Shown: positions 53,700-64,000 of the stretch, piece after piece | How positions within the stretch are numbered: the stretch's first letter is position 1 | Layout: the number at the start of each line of letters is the position of its first letter | From: Knufia peltigerae | Lineage: Eukaryota; Ascomycota; Eurotiomycetes; Chaetothyriales; Trichomeriaceae | Length of the DNA stretch: 64,000 bases | Assembly: GCA_030247855.1 (NCBI GenBank) | Contig: JAPDRN010000046.1 | Coordinates: forward strand, 1-64,000 | Reading direction: 5' to 3' | Made by a program: the position numbers and the translations under genes | The notes under the pieces: generated by a model | What the model was told of the DNA's origin: nothing | Seen by the model: only the letters and a program-made list of their open reading frames with translations | The model's database searches: none

Positions 53700-56600
53700 T
53701 CACTGAGTCTGACTTTCCACGAAATCCAAGGCGTCTTCCATGCTCTCCTCACGGATGCTGCTGACATTGCTCCCAAATCGTACACCAAAGCACTTATCAG
53801 CCACTCGCAACATCTCAGGTCGGAAAGTAGTGCAAATGAACTGGCCGCCAGTAGGTCTCTCGTCTCCGTCGGCCGGCTCCTCGTCTGCTCTATTCGCGAG
53901 ATAGAGGAGATGGTCTGCAACAGCGGTACGATATTGAGCGTCGAGATTGGCGTCAATTTCGTCAAAGATGTAAAAGGGCGCTGGGTCGGTAGCTTGGATG
54001 GCGAAGATGAGAGCCAAACTGCAAAGACCTAGAAACAGGAATGTTAGTTTCGACACATCCACATTGGTCACTCAAAGATCCACTCACTCTTTTGCCCACC
54101 GCTCAGCTGCTGAATGCGCTGCTGATCGTCATGCTTGCTGTTGAAGCTGACGCTGATACCCACGCCAGTGTAATTCTCAACGCCACGCTTGTTGACTGGC
54201 TGTTCGTCTTCTGACTCTTCATCTTCTGCTTGTCGCTTATCGGTCTTTCGCTGTATGATCAATCGTCCGCGACCAGCTGGGACGAGTTTTTGAAAGACCT
54301 CAGCAAATGCTTTACTGACTTGTTTGAAAGTGCGCTCAATAGCCTCGTCCTTTCTTTGATCAAGAATTTCGATGAGGTTCTGGATGGAGGCTTTCGCGGC
54401 TTCAAGATCCTTTCTTCTCCCATCCAGCTCTTCGCGCTGCTTGGCCGATTTTCGGTAGTGCTCGAAGGCATGCTTGTTGACAGAGCTGTACTTTTTGAGC
54501 GCCTCCTTGGCCTTTTGGAGTCTCTTGACTATGGTGTTGGAATCCGTGTTACGATATTTCTTTCGCAAATCCTCTGGGATCGCTCCGAGCTCACGGATGT
54601 TGTCGATTGTCTCCTGTTTCGAGGCCTGAAGGGCTGCCTTCTTCTGCACAGATTTTTCAAGTCGGCGCTGATGTCGTTCGATGGCCTTGGCGAGTTCTTC
54701 CTGTTGTCGACGCGTCTCTGCAGCCTGTGCTTCAAGTTGGGCAACTTCAGTAGAGGCAGACTCGATTTGATCTTCGAGTTCATCCAAGCTCTCTTGTACA
54801 GAGTCAAGTTCCTTGGTCAGGCGTGCTAGTTCAGTCTTCTTTGCTCGCAGATGAGCCGACACATCGCCCTCGCTCTCAAACTCATCAGTCTCTAGAGCAG
54901 CTAACTGTGGTCTCAAACTTGAGTTCAAGCGGACCTCCAGGTTTGCCTTTCTTGCTTCGGTTTCAGCTCTGGAAGCCGAGAGGTTGTTGTACTCGCGCCG
55001 CAGGTTTTGTATGGTGGCTGTGAGGCTCTCGAGCTGCGTCTCCTCGGCTTGTGTCAATGCTTTCTTAAAGTCTGAATTGAGCTCGGCTTGGTATGCACTT
55101 TGAGAATCGCTTAAACGCTTGACGTTGGCGCTAATGGCAACTTCTTGCTTTTGTTTGGCATCGAGGTCGTCTTTCTTTCTCTGAAGCATGTCCGCCTTGT
55201 TTCTGATCTCTTGTTTTAACAGTCGCTGGTTACCTTGAGATTGATTCTTTCGCTGCTCAAGTTTCTGGACCTCGCTCATAGCTTTGGTAATGGTCTGGTC
55301 AATCTTCTCAATCTTTTTCTTGTTTTCGGCACTTTCTATCTTGACAGCTTCAAACTTTTCTCGAGCGGCCATCACCGCCTTTGTTGCCTTCAATCGAGAG
55401 GTACGTACGTCGTGATAACCGCCGGTCAACGCACCCTTTTTATCAGATCTATCACCTTCGGGTGTCACAGCAGTAAGTCCATGAGTTCTAGCGTACTGAG
55501 CGGCGATACTCAGGTTCTGCGCGATGATTGCTTTGCCAAACACTTGCTGCACGGCCTTCTTATACCTCTCATCATATTGGAGAAGAGACATGAGAGGTCT
55601 TGCATCTTGTGCGTTCGGAAAGTTGGCAGTCTTCGGCTGCAATCGATTGAGGGGCATAAAAGTAATACGGCCTGCTCGCTCGCGATTGAGGATCTCCATG
55701 ACTTTGGTGGCTGTATCATCATTGTCCACAACATAGTGGAACAGGGAATTTCCAGCCGTCACCTCCACTGCAGTATGGTGCTGTGTCACGTCGATGAGTT
55801 CGGCAAGGGGCCCATAACATCCTTCGAGATTGTGCTGTTGCTTGATGCGCCGCACTGCTTCTAAACCTCTGCTAGTGTTACCGTCCATCATATGGGACAG
55901 AGTTCGCTCGGCTTTCCTCAAGTCGTCTTGTGCTGCAGCATATTCAGAGTCCAGCTGGGCCTCTCGACGCCAGAGAAGTTTTCGTTCGTCCATGAGACTT
56001 TCTTTTCGGTGCTGTGCCTGTAGGATATCTTGGTCAACCGAATCGTCTTGGCCACCCGCTTGTTGCTGTAGGCTCTCGATTTCCTTTTCGAGGCTGGCAA
56101 TCGTCTTCTTATCCTCCTGAATGCCTTCTGCAGTCTGCATCCTTGTGGCCTTGAACCTCGATAATGCTTCAAAAGCTTCACTAATCTGTGCCTGGAGCCA
56201 ATCATCTCTAGCTTTCTTCGTCTTGAAACGCGCGTTTCTGCCTTGCTTGCCATAGAGGTGCTCTTGTGCCGCAACGGCTTCATCGAGGCGGCTCTTCACC
56301 GACTGCTCCTTCGCCATTTCGGCTTCGAACTGAGGAACGATCGTGTTTAACTCTTTCTCAACTTGTTGTATCTGTGCTCGGACTTGCTGCAACTCTTTGT
56401 CGTGGGTCTGTTTTGCACGGTGAGCCGCAGCCTGGCCGTGGGAGAGATTTCTCTCTTCCAGTTCGACCTGTGCTCGAGCCTTTGCCTTCTCCCGCTTCTC
56501 CTCGTCATACTGTCTCTTTTCGAGCCGAGCAGCGTGGATTTGCTGGTTGAGATTCTGAATTTGTTGGGTGATTCTGGCCAACTCATCTTCGCCTTCAGCG

Positions 56601-57486
56601 TAGCGTTCACGATTTTCATCAGCATCATCTATACCCCCTGCTCTTCTATCCTCCAGTTCAGCGAGTGCTTTGTTTATTTCATCTTGCTCGCGGGTGAACA
56701 GTGTATACTCCAAGGCACGCTTTTCGCGATCTTGTTCTTGAAAATCTCTCAACTCAGCTTGCTCCTCTTCTAGTTCAGCAAGGCGTTCATTTATTTGGTC
56801 AAAAGTCTGATCGATTGCAACAAGCTTGTTGTTAGTCTCACTCATGATCTTTTGTGACTCCTCTTTCTTTGCGACAAACTGTTGTGTGCCCGCCACGCTC
56901 TTCAAAACGTCGAGACGCTCAGAGTCCTTCATGTTTGTCAAGCGTGTGATTCGGCCCTGGGGGACAATGTAATAGGGGTTCGCGCGTGAGAAGCCGGCGT
57001 TTTCAAGAAGTTGCATGACATCTTGCTTGGTTGCGTTTTTGCGATCCAGAGAGTATTCATCCTTTTTCAGACCAATCGTACGACGAAGGATCAATTCGTC
57101 ATTGCCAGTAGGAAACCGACCATCGGAGTTGTCGAATACGATTTCTACGTAGGCAGACATGACTGCCGACCCTGTACCCTCCTGAATATTGTTAGATCGC
57201 GAGTGCAAGAGAGGGATGGTGGGGGACAGACATGAATAAGGGCTTGTCGCTCCTCGCGACCCATCTGTGAGTATGCATCGCTGAGGACGAAGCGAATCGC
57301 GGCGAAGAAGTTACTCTTGCCAGATCCATTGCGACCGACGATAACGTTGAGTTTGGGAGAAAATGGGTTGACGACGGTTTGGTTCTTGTAGCTGCGCGCT
57401 TGTGGTTAACGAACTGGTTGAAGTGAAAAGCAGTCTCCAACTGATTACCTTTTGAAGCCCTGGATCGTTATCTGTTTGATATGCAT
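53700..57486 (-). CDS. SMC3: Cohesin subunit SMC3 (SudA)
   Basis: Four exons, complement of 57449-57486, 57232-57391, 54088-57181 and 53700-54028, giving 1206 aa, the standard length. The introns are 57, 50 and 59 bp, and the joins recreate invariant SMC sequence (ITIQGFKS|YKNQ, EERQALIH|EGTGSAV, LSGGQK|S). The Walker A is GRNGSGKSN (residues 32-40). Two long coiled coils flank a hinge (GCYGPLAELIDV, VEVTAGNSLFHYVV). The ABC signature LSGGQKS lies near residue 1095, followed by Walker B FYIFDEIDANLD. Lys pairs in the head after the Q-loop region are the expected Eco1 acetylation area, but I did not pin them down. SMC3 pairs with SMC1 and Scc1/Rad21 to hold sister chromatids in the nucleus. 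Confidence 0.97.
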
Positions 57487-57634
57487 CTTGACCGGTACCA
57501 GTGTATAAAGGATGCTGGTGTCAGGACATAGTGGGATTGATTTGTTTCTGAACAGACGCGATGCGCAACTCGCACTCCACGCGACCGCGATTTCATTGAT
57601 CTAACTGGCTTAGTCATCCACGAGGCTACGAATT

Positions 57635-58039
57635 TCAACCGCTCACATCGACCTCAGCCTCGTCCAATTCATTGACGTCTCGTACTACATATGAAAAGCT
57701 CCCATTCAATAACCCGCTCCGTTTCCTGATCGAATCCTTACCATAAAGACGATGACTAGTATATACACTTGCCCTGCCTCCGCGCCATACTTTGAACACG
57801 CCAAGGTTGACATGGTCTGATTCACTAATATAGTACTCCGTTCCCGATCTTCTTGAGCCTATTTCTTTTCGCCGAGAAAACTCGGCCGTCGGATCTAATG
57901 CTGTTCGCGCTTCAGCCAAGTCGGCCTCGAGGATTTCGTCCCGCAGCAGTGCTCTCTCTACTCGATCAGGTCCTGTTTTGCAGAAGCAATATTGACCAGT
58001 TGGATGGCTGTTCATTGTCGATATGCGCCTAATGGTCAA
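57635..58039 (-). CDS. Possible small hypothetical protein (weak)
   Basis: An intact minus-strand frame of 134 codons lies between the divergent SMC3 and oxidoreductase genes (both promoters should be here). The translation has mixed polarity, with no signal peptide, coiled coil or recognisable domain. It could be a short species-specific gene or a chance frame. No splice-linked extension improves it. Confidence 0.22.
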   Translation of the reverse strand: MTIRRISTMNSHPTGQYCFCKTGPDRVERALLRDEILEADLAEARTALDPTAEFSRRKEIGSRRSGTEYYISESDHVNLGVFKVWRGGRASVYTSHRLYGKDSIRKRSGLLNGSFSYVVRDVNELDEAEVDVSG

Positions 58040-58319
58040 GTTCTCGGGTGTCCAGACACATTATCCTGGGCTTTGACCACCTTCGCAGCATGGCAGGCTC
58101 GTCTCTTTGCGAGTAACGTCGGCAGGATCCATTCATTTGTCTCCTCCCTAGTGGAACATCCATGGATCGTCCGACACCGGAGAAACAAACTCGGTCTTTT
58201 ATACCCTGTTGCCTTGAGGCCGACACTACAGTTAAGCTTGTCGGGTTTTATCAGATAAGATCTCAACTTTCCCCATTCTTTGTCTGCTTGATGCGCTTCG
58301 ACTGTCCCTTTTTTCCAAA

Positions 58320-59707
58320 ATGCTGAAGAAAGTCATTTTCTATTGCAAATTGCTTCGTATTGCATTCTCGTTGAGCTTAGAGCGAGTGGGATATCTGATC
58401 TCGGCTCGGATCCATCGTCTCACGTATAAAGCAGTTCCCAATCCCAAGAATGTCGTGGTGGTGGGAGGTTCTTTTGCTGGCTTCTTCCTGGCAAAACAGC
58501 TAGCAGACTCCCTTCCTACTGGCTACCGGGTTGTAATGATAGAGAAGCATTCGCATTATTACTTTACTTGGAATTTCCCCAGGACTACTGTGGTCGAAGG
58601 TCATACGCAAAATGCATTCATTCCATACCCCGAGGAGACTTCGATACAACCAGCGGGAGTATACTCTTTCAGACAAGGAGAAGTCGTGGAGATTGGGGAC
58701 AGTCAAGTGACACTGTCCGACGGCACCAGCATCCCTTTCGAGTACCTTGTCATAGCGACTGGCTCGAATGCACGGTATCCAGCCGAGATGGTCGCCGACA
58801 ACAAGTCCGACTGCATGGCTTTCTTGGAGAAGCAACAACAGCGCATAAAGGCTGCGGATCATATTGTCATCGTCGGTGCAGGCGCCGCTGGAGTTGAGGT
58901 GGCAGGGGACATTATGACCACGTACACGAAGAAGAAAGTCACCCTAGTACACTCACGACAACAATTGCTGAATAAGTTTGGACCTGAACTGCACAACATA
59001 GCCAAGAAGGGTTTGGAAGATCTAGGTGTTGAACTGGTCCTAGGAGATCGTGTGGTTGCTGGATTGGATAGCGATGGTCCTGCCGAGATCAAACTACAAA
59101 GTGGAAAGGTGCTCAAGGCCGACTTCTTGGTTTGTACTTGCTGCTGACTCTTCATGGTCCACTGCTGATGAGAGACATAGATCAAAAGTACAGGACAACA
59201 TCCACAGTCGAGCCTCGTCAAAAAGGCCTTCCCGTCCTCAATCTCACCCTCGGAAAACATCGTGGTTGAGAAGACCCTGCAGATAAAGGGCTGTGCTCCC
59301 AACATTTTCGCCTGTGGTGATGTGATCGACCTCCCTGGGCCGAGACTGGGCAGAGCTGCCTCATATCAGGGAATGTTCGTCGGCGACAACATTGTAAGGT
59401 CGATCAATGGGAAACCGTTGAAGGAGTATAAGCCGGGAGTGATTGATGCTTCAATCGAATTGACATTAGGCGTGGTAAGTCACGACACAGGGCAAGTCGT
59501 CTTAAAGCATACGAAACTAATATCACATCTTTCTACCAGGGTAACAATGTGATGTACATCAACAATGCAGGTGATGAGATGGCCTTGCCAAAGAAAATGC
59601 CCGATGTCGACATGCATGCGGCCCAAGCCTGGAAGCTCATGTATGCTACACCGTTTGAAGATCCAGGATACTCACCAAAGAAAGCTGCTGGACTGGCCCA
59701 CGCTTGA
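58320..59707 (+). CDS. AIF/AMID-like FAD-dependent pyridine nucleotide oxidoreductase
   Basis: Three exons, 58320-59129, 59181-59474 and 59540-59707, giving 423 aa. The introns are 51 and 65 bp, both phase 0. The N-terminus (MLKKVIFYCKLLRIAFSLSL) is hydrophobic and basic, a likely membrane anchor. The FAD-binding Rossmann motif is VVVVGGSFAGFF (about residues 45-56), the NAD(P)H-binding motif VIVGAGAAGVEVAG (about 182-195), followed by the ATG motif VIATGSNARY. The C-terminal FAD motif is NIFACGDVIDLPGPRLGRAA. This matches the AMID/FSP1-Nde-like group (apoptosis-inducing factor homologues), which reduce quinones at the cost of NAD(P)H; the exact electron acceptor is not readable. The length is typical of the group (~370-430). 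Confidence 0.92.
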
Positions 59708-60475
59708 AGGTCGCGCCCATGAGCAAATCACCGGCGTTTCGGTCGTGCTGTTATACAAGGGAAGAGACTTTCGTATTGGTTGCTGGCCAGGTGAAGCGTC
59801 ACCTTTTCTTGTTCTCGAGGCTGGATATTTTTTGTGTCTATGGAATGGATACATGGTCAACATAGCAGGGAAATGGTTTCAACGATCTTTTTCGTAGCCT
59901 GGGCATATTTGGGGGCCATCGCGATCGGCTTCAACACACCCTTTCCCTTCCTCATCGTGTCCGGTCATGATTCCATCTCACTACCACATAAGGAACTCGC
60001 GTGACGCTGATAGTAGTCACTTCAAGCGAAGATTGTCTTCCTCTGCATTTTACATTCAGGCCAGTTCCTGTTTGGCACTTGTGGTTCAAGTTATAACGAG
60101 CAGATTTACGCCATGGCTTGGGGAGGCCACCCAGTGTCCCGAGGCACGTATCCACCCCCCCTTTTGCGCCTATGTAAGGCGCCTTTCAGCCTTGGCCGGC
60201 TTTTGGAAACCCTTCCAAAATCCGTAGGCATACAATAGATCATCATCCACTGCTCAGGTATATCGATCGTTTACTTCTGCCTACACATGTAACCACCCTT
60301 CGAATTTTACGAAAAAAATCCTTCAAAATCTTCTGATTATCATAGCAGCCCTAGAAATTCATCACGACAATCAACGTGCGTCTTGCTCTACAACACTTTT
60401 TCTCCGCCGAGAACCGATTTGCCGAATACAATTCAACTCACAGCTGATACAACATCAACGATCAAAAGCGACGCC
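59708..60475. other. Intergenic region, no gene
   Basis: 768 bp between the oxidoreductase stop and the DUF4267 start. The only open frames are short and featureless. It should contain the DUF4267 promoter. Confidence 0.45.
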
Positions 60476-60877
60476 ATGGCACTATCGACACATTTCGCCC
60501 TACCTTACATCTCTTATGCCTTTGGCACTATATTCTTGGGCTTCGGCATCAACGCCATCGTCCGTCCTGCACACGGCCTCACATTCTTCGAAATGTCGCC
60601 GCCCAAGGACCCCGCCAGCGCCAAAGTCGTCAACGCGCTGATGGTGGTCTATGGCGTCCGGGACATTTTCATGGGCCTCGCAATCTACGCCGCCACGTAT
60701 TACGGTGCACGAGAAGTGCTGGGGTGTATTCTGATATCTGTGTTTTTGGTCGCCGCGGTTGACGGTTGGGTCTGCCTGCACTTTGTCGGTCACGGACAGA
60801 ACAACCACTGGAGCTACGCGCCTATGCTGGCGGCAGTCGGCGCAGTCTTGCTAGGTTTTGCGGACCATAGTTCTTGA
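60476..60877 (+). CDS. DUF4267-type small integral membrane protein
   Basis: Single exon, 133 aa. Four hydrophobic segments are visible (ISYAFGTIFLGFGINAI; ALMVVYGVRDIFMGLAIYAATYY; EVLGCILISVFLVAAVDGWVCL; APMLAAVGAVLLGFA), with the family-typical central GVRDIFMGL motif. The function of this fungal/bacterial family is unknown. The frame is open for 31 codons before this ATG, but the upstream residues are polar and not family-like, so 60476 is preferred. The gene is convergent with the methyltransferase, the stops 180 bp apart. Confidence 0.85.
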   Translation: MALSTHFALPYISYAFGTIFLGFGINAIVRPAHGLTFFEMSPPKDPASAKVVNALMVVYGVRDIFMGLAIYAATYYGAREVLGCILISVFLVAAVDGWVCLHFVGHGQNNHWSYAPMLAAVGAVLLGFADHSS

Positions 60878-61057
60878 GCTGACATACTTTGTCATCGGTA
60901 TAATGGGGACTAAGGTCATGAGCAACCGACTGTTCCATTCACACTGCCACAGCACAGCTAGATTGCCCTCAAACCCACTTATTCCATGTTTTTCATGTCC
61001 GTCTTTTTTTGGTCAAGTGGCTGTCTCGAGTATCACTTCGTCAACTCTTCGTCGAGT

Positions 61058-61971
61058 TTACAGCGCCTCTCCGCGAGCTATGAACCCTGTCGCCTTCACA
61101 AGGCGCCCGTGCAGTGTGAACTCGACTGGCGCCAGAAGCGTGTACTCGAATCCTCGGCCGAGGCCAGCGTCAGAGTACATCTTACGCATGTCCTGCTCAG
61201 TATACCCGTTGGGTTGTCGCATCATGTCAGTTTCATTCCCGTCAGAGTCGGGGTCGGGCGCTTTATCCAGAACCACACAAACACCACCGCTTACAAGACA
61301 CCCAGCCAGCCTGGACAACAGCTTGACTTGGTCGTCGACGTGGTGCAGAGCCGACCCAACAACCACAACGTCGAAGTTGGTCACGAGCTGTTCCGCCTCC
61401 CGCTGCTGATCACTCATGGCCTTGAACTCGTCGTCATCCAGCAAATCACACTGATGCGCATACGCTTCGGACGGATCGAGTCCGTTCTGCGACGCCCATT
61501 TGTTGTACTCAGTCACCATGCCCTTTGAGAAGTCGAGGCCCACGGCTTGTTTGATGAAGGGGAGCAACGCCTGTCATGTATATGTCGTGTCTGTGTCAGT
61601 AGGTATTTGAAATCACTACAACACCGAAGGATATATCTTCTCTTTCTCTCTTCCTCTCCACAGCCTCGGAGCAACTGAGAGGGCCTTCAAGGGAAAGGAA
61701 AGCTCAATTCATCAACCAACTCACCTTGGAAACCGTGCCCGCCCCACATGCATAATCTAGTAAACGGACATCCTTCCAATCTTTGTTGAGGATCCATGAT
61801 CGTCGGGATCGCAACTCATCGATTGTCGCTTGAAGAATAGGTGCAAAGTCAGTCTGGTGGCTTATGGCAGTCTGGCTATAGCAAAGATCAGCCCCCCGTT
61901 CACCATGTTCAAGAAAGGGACAAAGTATAATACTCGAAATGCTCTCGTGGCTTGCTCTTTGTCTTGTCCAT
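61058..61971 (-). CDS. SAM-dependent methyltransferase (class I, UbiE/type-11 like)
   Basis: Three exons, complement of 61934-61971, 61725-61875 and 61058-61570, giving 233 aa. The introns are 58 bp and 154 bp. The leader MDKTKSKPREHF is followed by QTAISHQTDFAPILQATIDEL. SAM-binding motif I is VRLLDYACGAGTVSK (about residues 50-64), then VGLDFSKGMVTEYN and FDVVVVGSALHHVDD, the usual motif II/III pattern. The C-terminus is a regular beta region (FEYTLLAPVEFTLHGR). The substrate is unknown. The enzyme is co-directional with the FAD monooxygenase 465 bp upstream, so it may belong to a small metabolic cluster. The first intron (GTATTA donor) is a guess supported by frame and by the short first exon. 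Confidence 0.82.
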
Positions 61972-62179
61972 GACAAGCACCTGTGGGGGAGATCTTTGTA
62001 CTTGGTGGTGCTAATGTGACAGCCCGTTGTACTGTAGGTAGATAATTGATACCGAATACTGTCTAATGACTTACTCACTACATACATACCTGTCTGATTT
62101 ATACACGTCTACCTGTCATATAAATAGACACACCCCATGTACAGGAACTATTAAGGTCCTCGCTTATTGCTGCTGTTTG

Positions 62180-62271
62180 TCTCCGACATGGAAAATGTCT
62201 CCGACATGGGAAAAGTCTCCGGACAACGCTGCGTGCTCCACGAAAGGGCATATATGATAACAAAGTCTCCG
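62180..62271. repeat. Repeated TCTCCG half-sites upstream of the methyltransferase
   Basis: TCTCCG starts at 62180, 62198 and 62216, exactly 18 bp apart, and again at 62266. The first two copies are part of an 18-bp near-perfect tandem repeat (GTCTCCGACATGG...). The CGG core (in CGGAGA, its complement) is a typical Zn2Cys6 half-site. The array lies about 210-300 bp upstream of the methyltransferase start, in the 464-bp gap between it and the FAD monooxygenase stop. A regulatory role is an inference. Confidence 0.6.
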
Positions 62272-62435
62272 CAAGTGGTAATTGATAACATATGTAAGGT
62301 GTGCGCCCGAAACTCATCGTACCCATGGATAGTATTCTTTAAATATGTTCCTGAAGAAAGTAAAAGACCAAAAAGAAAATGCACTTTGTGTGTACAAAAA
62401 CTCCATACATTGAGCCCTTATTCCCAAAGCGATGT

Positions 62436-63883
62436 CTATTCAGAATTTGCCATCGTGCCAGCGGATAGTATAGGAGGCCGGAGTGAAATTCGGTATTTGA
62501 CAACTTCCGGATCCTCATATTCCGCCATCCACGACGGGTCCATTGTGATTTCCCACTGCTTCATGCGGCTCATGAGTTGGACATTGGGATCTTCTAGGGC
62601 CTTGTAGAATTTCAGGTCTGCTTCCCTCTTCTCCGGCGTGGCCATCGCGAGCCATTGCTCCATGTTGTGCTCCTTGGCAACGTCGTCGATCTTCCAGATT
62701 TCCAAGGGGTCTTCACTGTAACCTCCGCGCTGGATTAGTCTCTTGTTCTCGATGGAGAACTCGTTTGTGAAGTTGAGCCACTTGTCACGGCGAGACTTGG
62801 CCCAGACGTCGAGAAGTGATTCGGGCGCTCGACCGTTGATCACAGCGCCGAGAGCTCGTCCCAGAGGACCTGCGTCCAGAAGTCCTGTCGTTAGTCCTAG
62901 ACCGCCAATAGGGTTATTACTCTGGTAGAAAGTCAGTCTCAATCTAGTCTTTTTGGAGACAAATCCAAATGAAATATGTATATCACACTCACATGTGCAG
63001 CATCACCAGCCAGCATCACTCTGCCTTTCCGGAATGTTTCAGCGCACCTCTGGTGGGGTTTGTATTTGTTCAGTTGAACCAGCTCATACTTGACTGGCCA
63101 GACGGGGAAAATGTGCTTGTAGTGCTCGTCCAATTCGGCTCTGATTTCCTCGTTTGTTAAACCAGCCCGTAGACCGAACGCGATACGCCAAAGGTCCTTT
63201 TCGGCGCCCAGAATGGTAACCACGGCCCAATTGACGGGATCCAGGACGAAGTTGGCTGTCGTAAAGCCGTGCTGGTAGAAGTCATACTTGATATTCGTGG
63301 CGACAAAATCTTCTTTCGGCCAGGAGAATCCTTCAAAGGCGATATTACATAACTTTCGAACACTTGAGCCAGCCCCATCCGTGCCGACGAGCCAGTCGCA
63401 GGTATATCTCGTCTGCTCGGTCGTGACAGGATTGAGAGCCGTCACGGTGACTATGTTGGTTGCCTCATCCTGGGTCACTTCGATGACCTGCTGATTGAAT
63501 CTAACATGGGAGTTGTATTTGGTGGTTAAGTGCTTTAGCAGGATGGCAGCCAACTGGGGTTGTGGACAGTTGATTCCCGCCGGGAAGAGTTCGCCTCCTT
63601 CTCTCTTGTCGACGTATGCGACTCGTTCTTTGTTGATCCAAAAAGAAAGACGATCGTTGATGACAGATTGAGCCTTGACATCGTCTAGCGTTCCAGTCTC
63701 GAGTAGTTCGGCTTGTGCACAAGGTTGGTATGCAGATGCACGAGGCGACTGATCAACTTCATGGTTTCGCTCTAGGATCAGAACGGGTACTCCAGCCCTT
63801 GCAAGGTTAGTCGCTGTGGTCAAGCCGACAGGGCCACATCCGACAATGATGACCTTATGGTGCTCGACGCCCAGGGAACCCAT
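62436..63883 (-). CDS. FAD-dependent aromatic-type monooxygenase (PheA/TfdB family)
   Basis: Two exons, complement of 62993-63883 and 62436-62921, giving 458 aa. The 71-bp intron (GTGAGT...CTACCAG) is phase 0 and joins LAGDAAH to SNNPIGGLGLTTGLLDA, the exact family motif. The FAD-binding GxGxxG is VIIVGCGPVGLTTATNLA (Gly 15, 17, 20), then the DG motif CDWLVGTDGAGSSVRK, and GRVMLAGDAAH...NPIGGLGLTTGLLDA, which contacts the FAD pyrophosphate. The enzymes hydroxylate aromatic or polyketide-like substrates with NAD(P)H. The substrate is unknown. The start at 63883 was chosen just before the Rossmann fold; an upstream in-frame ATG at 63949 would add 22 polar residues. The lower part after LLDA is shorter than in phenol hydroxylases (~600+ aa), which have a C-terminal thioredoxin-like domain missing here. 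Confidence 0.88.
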
Positions 63884-64000
63884 GGTCTGTTGGTATTTGA
63901 ATTTGAATTGACGGCCTTGGTACGCTTCGCTCGTGGGAAAGTTCGTCAATCACAATCAATCGCCAAAAGATCTGGCGAAGGCCATGAGGGGTCCTTGTTA
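63884..64000. other. Right-edge upstream region of the FAD monooxygenase
   Basis: Only 117 bp; too short for a gene. The neighbouring genes of a possible cluster would lie beyond the window. Confidence 0.4.

Noticed and set aside
1..64000. CRISPR arrays, bacterial operons, phage or integrase modules
   Set aside because: The window is eukaryotic (spliced genes, nuclear proteins); no regularly spaced direct repeats of CRISPR type were seen.

Overview
The window looks like one contig from a filamentous ascomycete (Pezizomycotina). Genes are intron-poor, with short introns of about 48-170 bp, GT-AG boundaries and CTRAC-like branch points. Both strands are used. The recognisable proteins are fungal housekeeping and fungal-specific families, including the ADE2 fusion enzyme, a Doa10-type E3 ligase, an APC3/Cdc27 subunit, SMC3, Snd2, a NiCoT nickel transporter and an alcohol acetyltransferase. 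Genes in the central part are closely packed. One TA-rich relic transposon carries C-to-T type damage resembling repeat-induced point mutation (RIP). Eurotiomycetes, possibly Chaetothyriales, is my best guess for the lineage; this is an inference from gene content and style, not from any marker I could search.

Layout. 1-8.9 kb is sparse: an ankyrin/membrane protein on the minus strand is divergent from a patatin-like phospholipase, followed by a small GPI-type secreted protein. 8.9-19 kb holds a TFIIIC small subunit, 3.8 kb with no gene, the branch-site protein SF3B6/p14, and a large JmjC/PHD histone demethylase. 19.7-31 kb holds a peroxisomal-type solute carrier, Snd2/TMEM208, the cell-cycle TPR protein APC3, and a 1558-residue repeat protein that ends in KDEL. 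31.5-39.9 kb holds ADE2, a Doa10-type membrane RING-CH ligase and a methyltransferase. 40.7-44.06 kb is a degraded Tc1/mariner-type transposon with perfect 42-bp inverted ends. 44.5-51.3 kb holds a nickel/cobalt permease, CTP synthase, an ABM-fold monooxygenase and an alcohol acetyltransferase. 51.8-53.1 kb holds two head-to-head duplicated genes of an unrecognised family. 53.7-64 kb holds cohesin SMC3, an AIF/AMID-like oxidoreductase, a DUF4267 membrane protein, a methyltransferase and a FAD monooxygenase.

Most genes are independent housekeeping functions and do not form an operon-like system. Possible functional groupings are: ER proteins (Doa10 ligase, Snd2, the KDEL repeat protein); nucleotide synthesis (ADE2, CTP synthase); and a small right-edge pair (FAD monooxygenase plus methyltransferase) that could be a catabolic or secondary-metabolite fragment running off the window.

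The least described items are: (1) the inverted, head-to-head pair of small genes whose products have a mitochondrial-type leader, a coiled coil and a C-terminal hydrophobic segment created by a conserved intron; (2) the KDEL-terminated giant repeat protein; (3) the transposon relic with intact ends and a second reverse-strand open frame. Exon coordinates were worked out by hand from splice signals, reading-frame closure and family similarity. All complete models close exactly in frame, but no transcript evidence was available.
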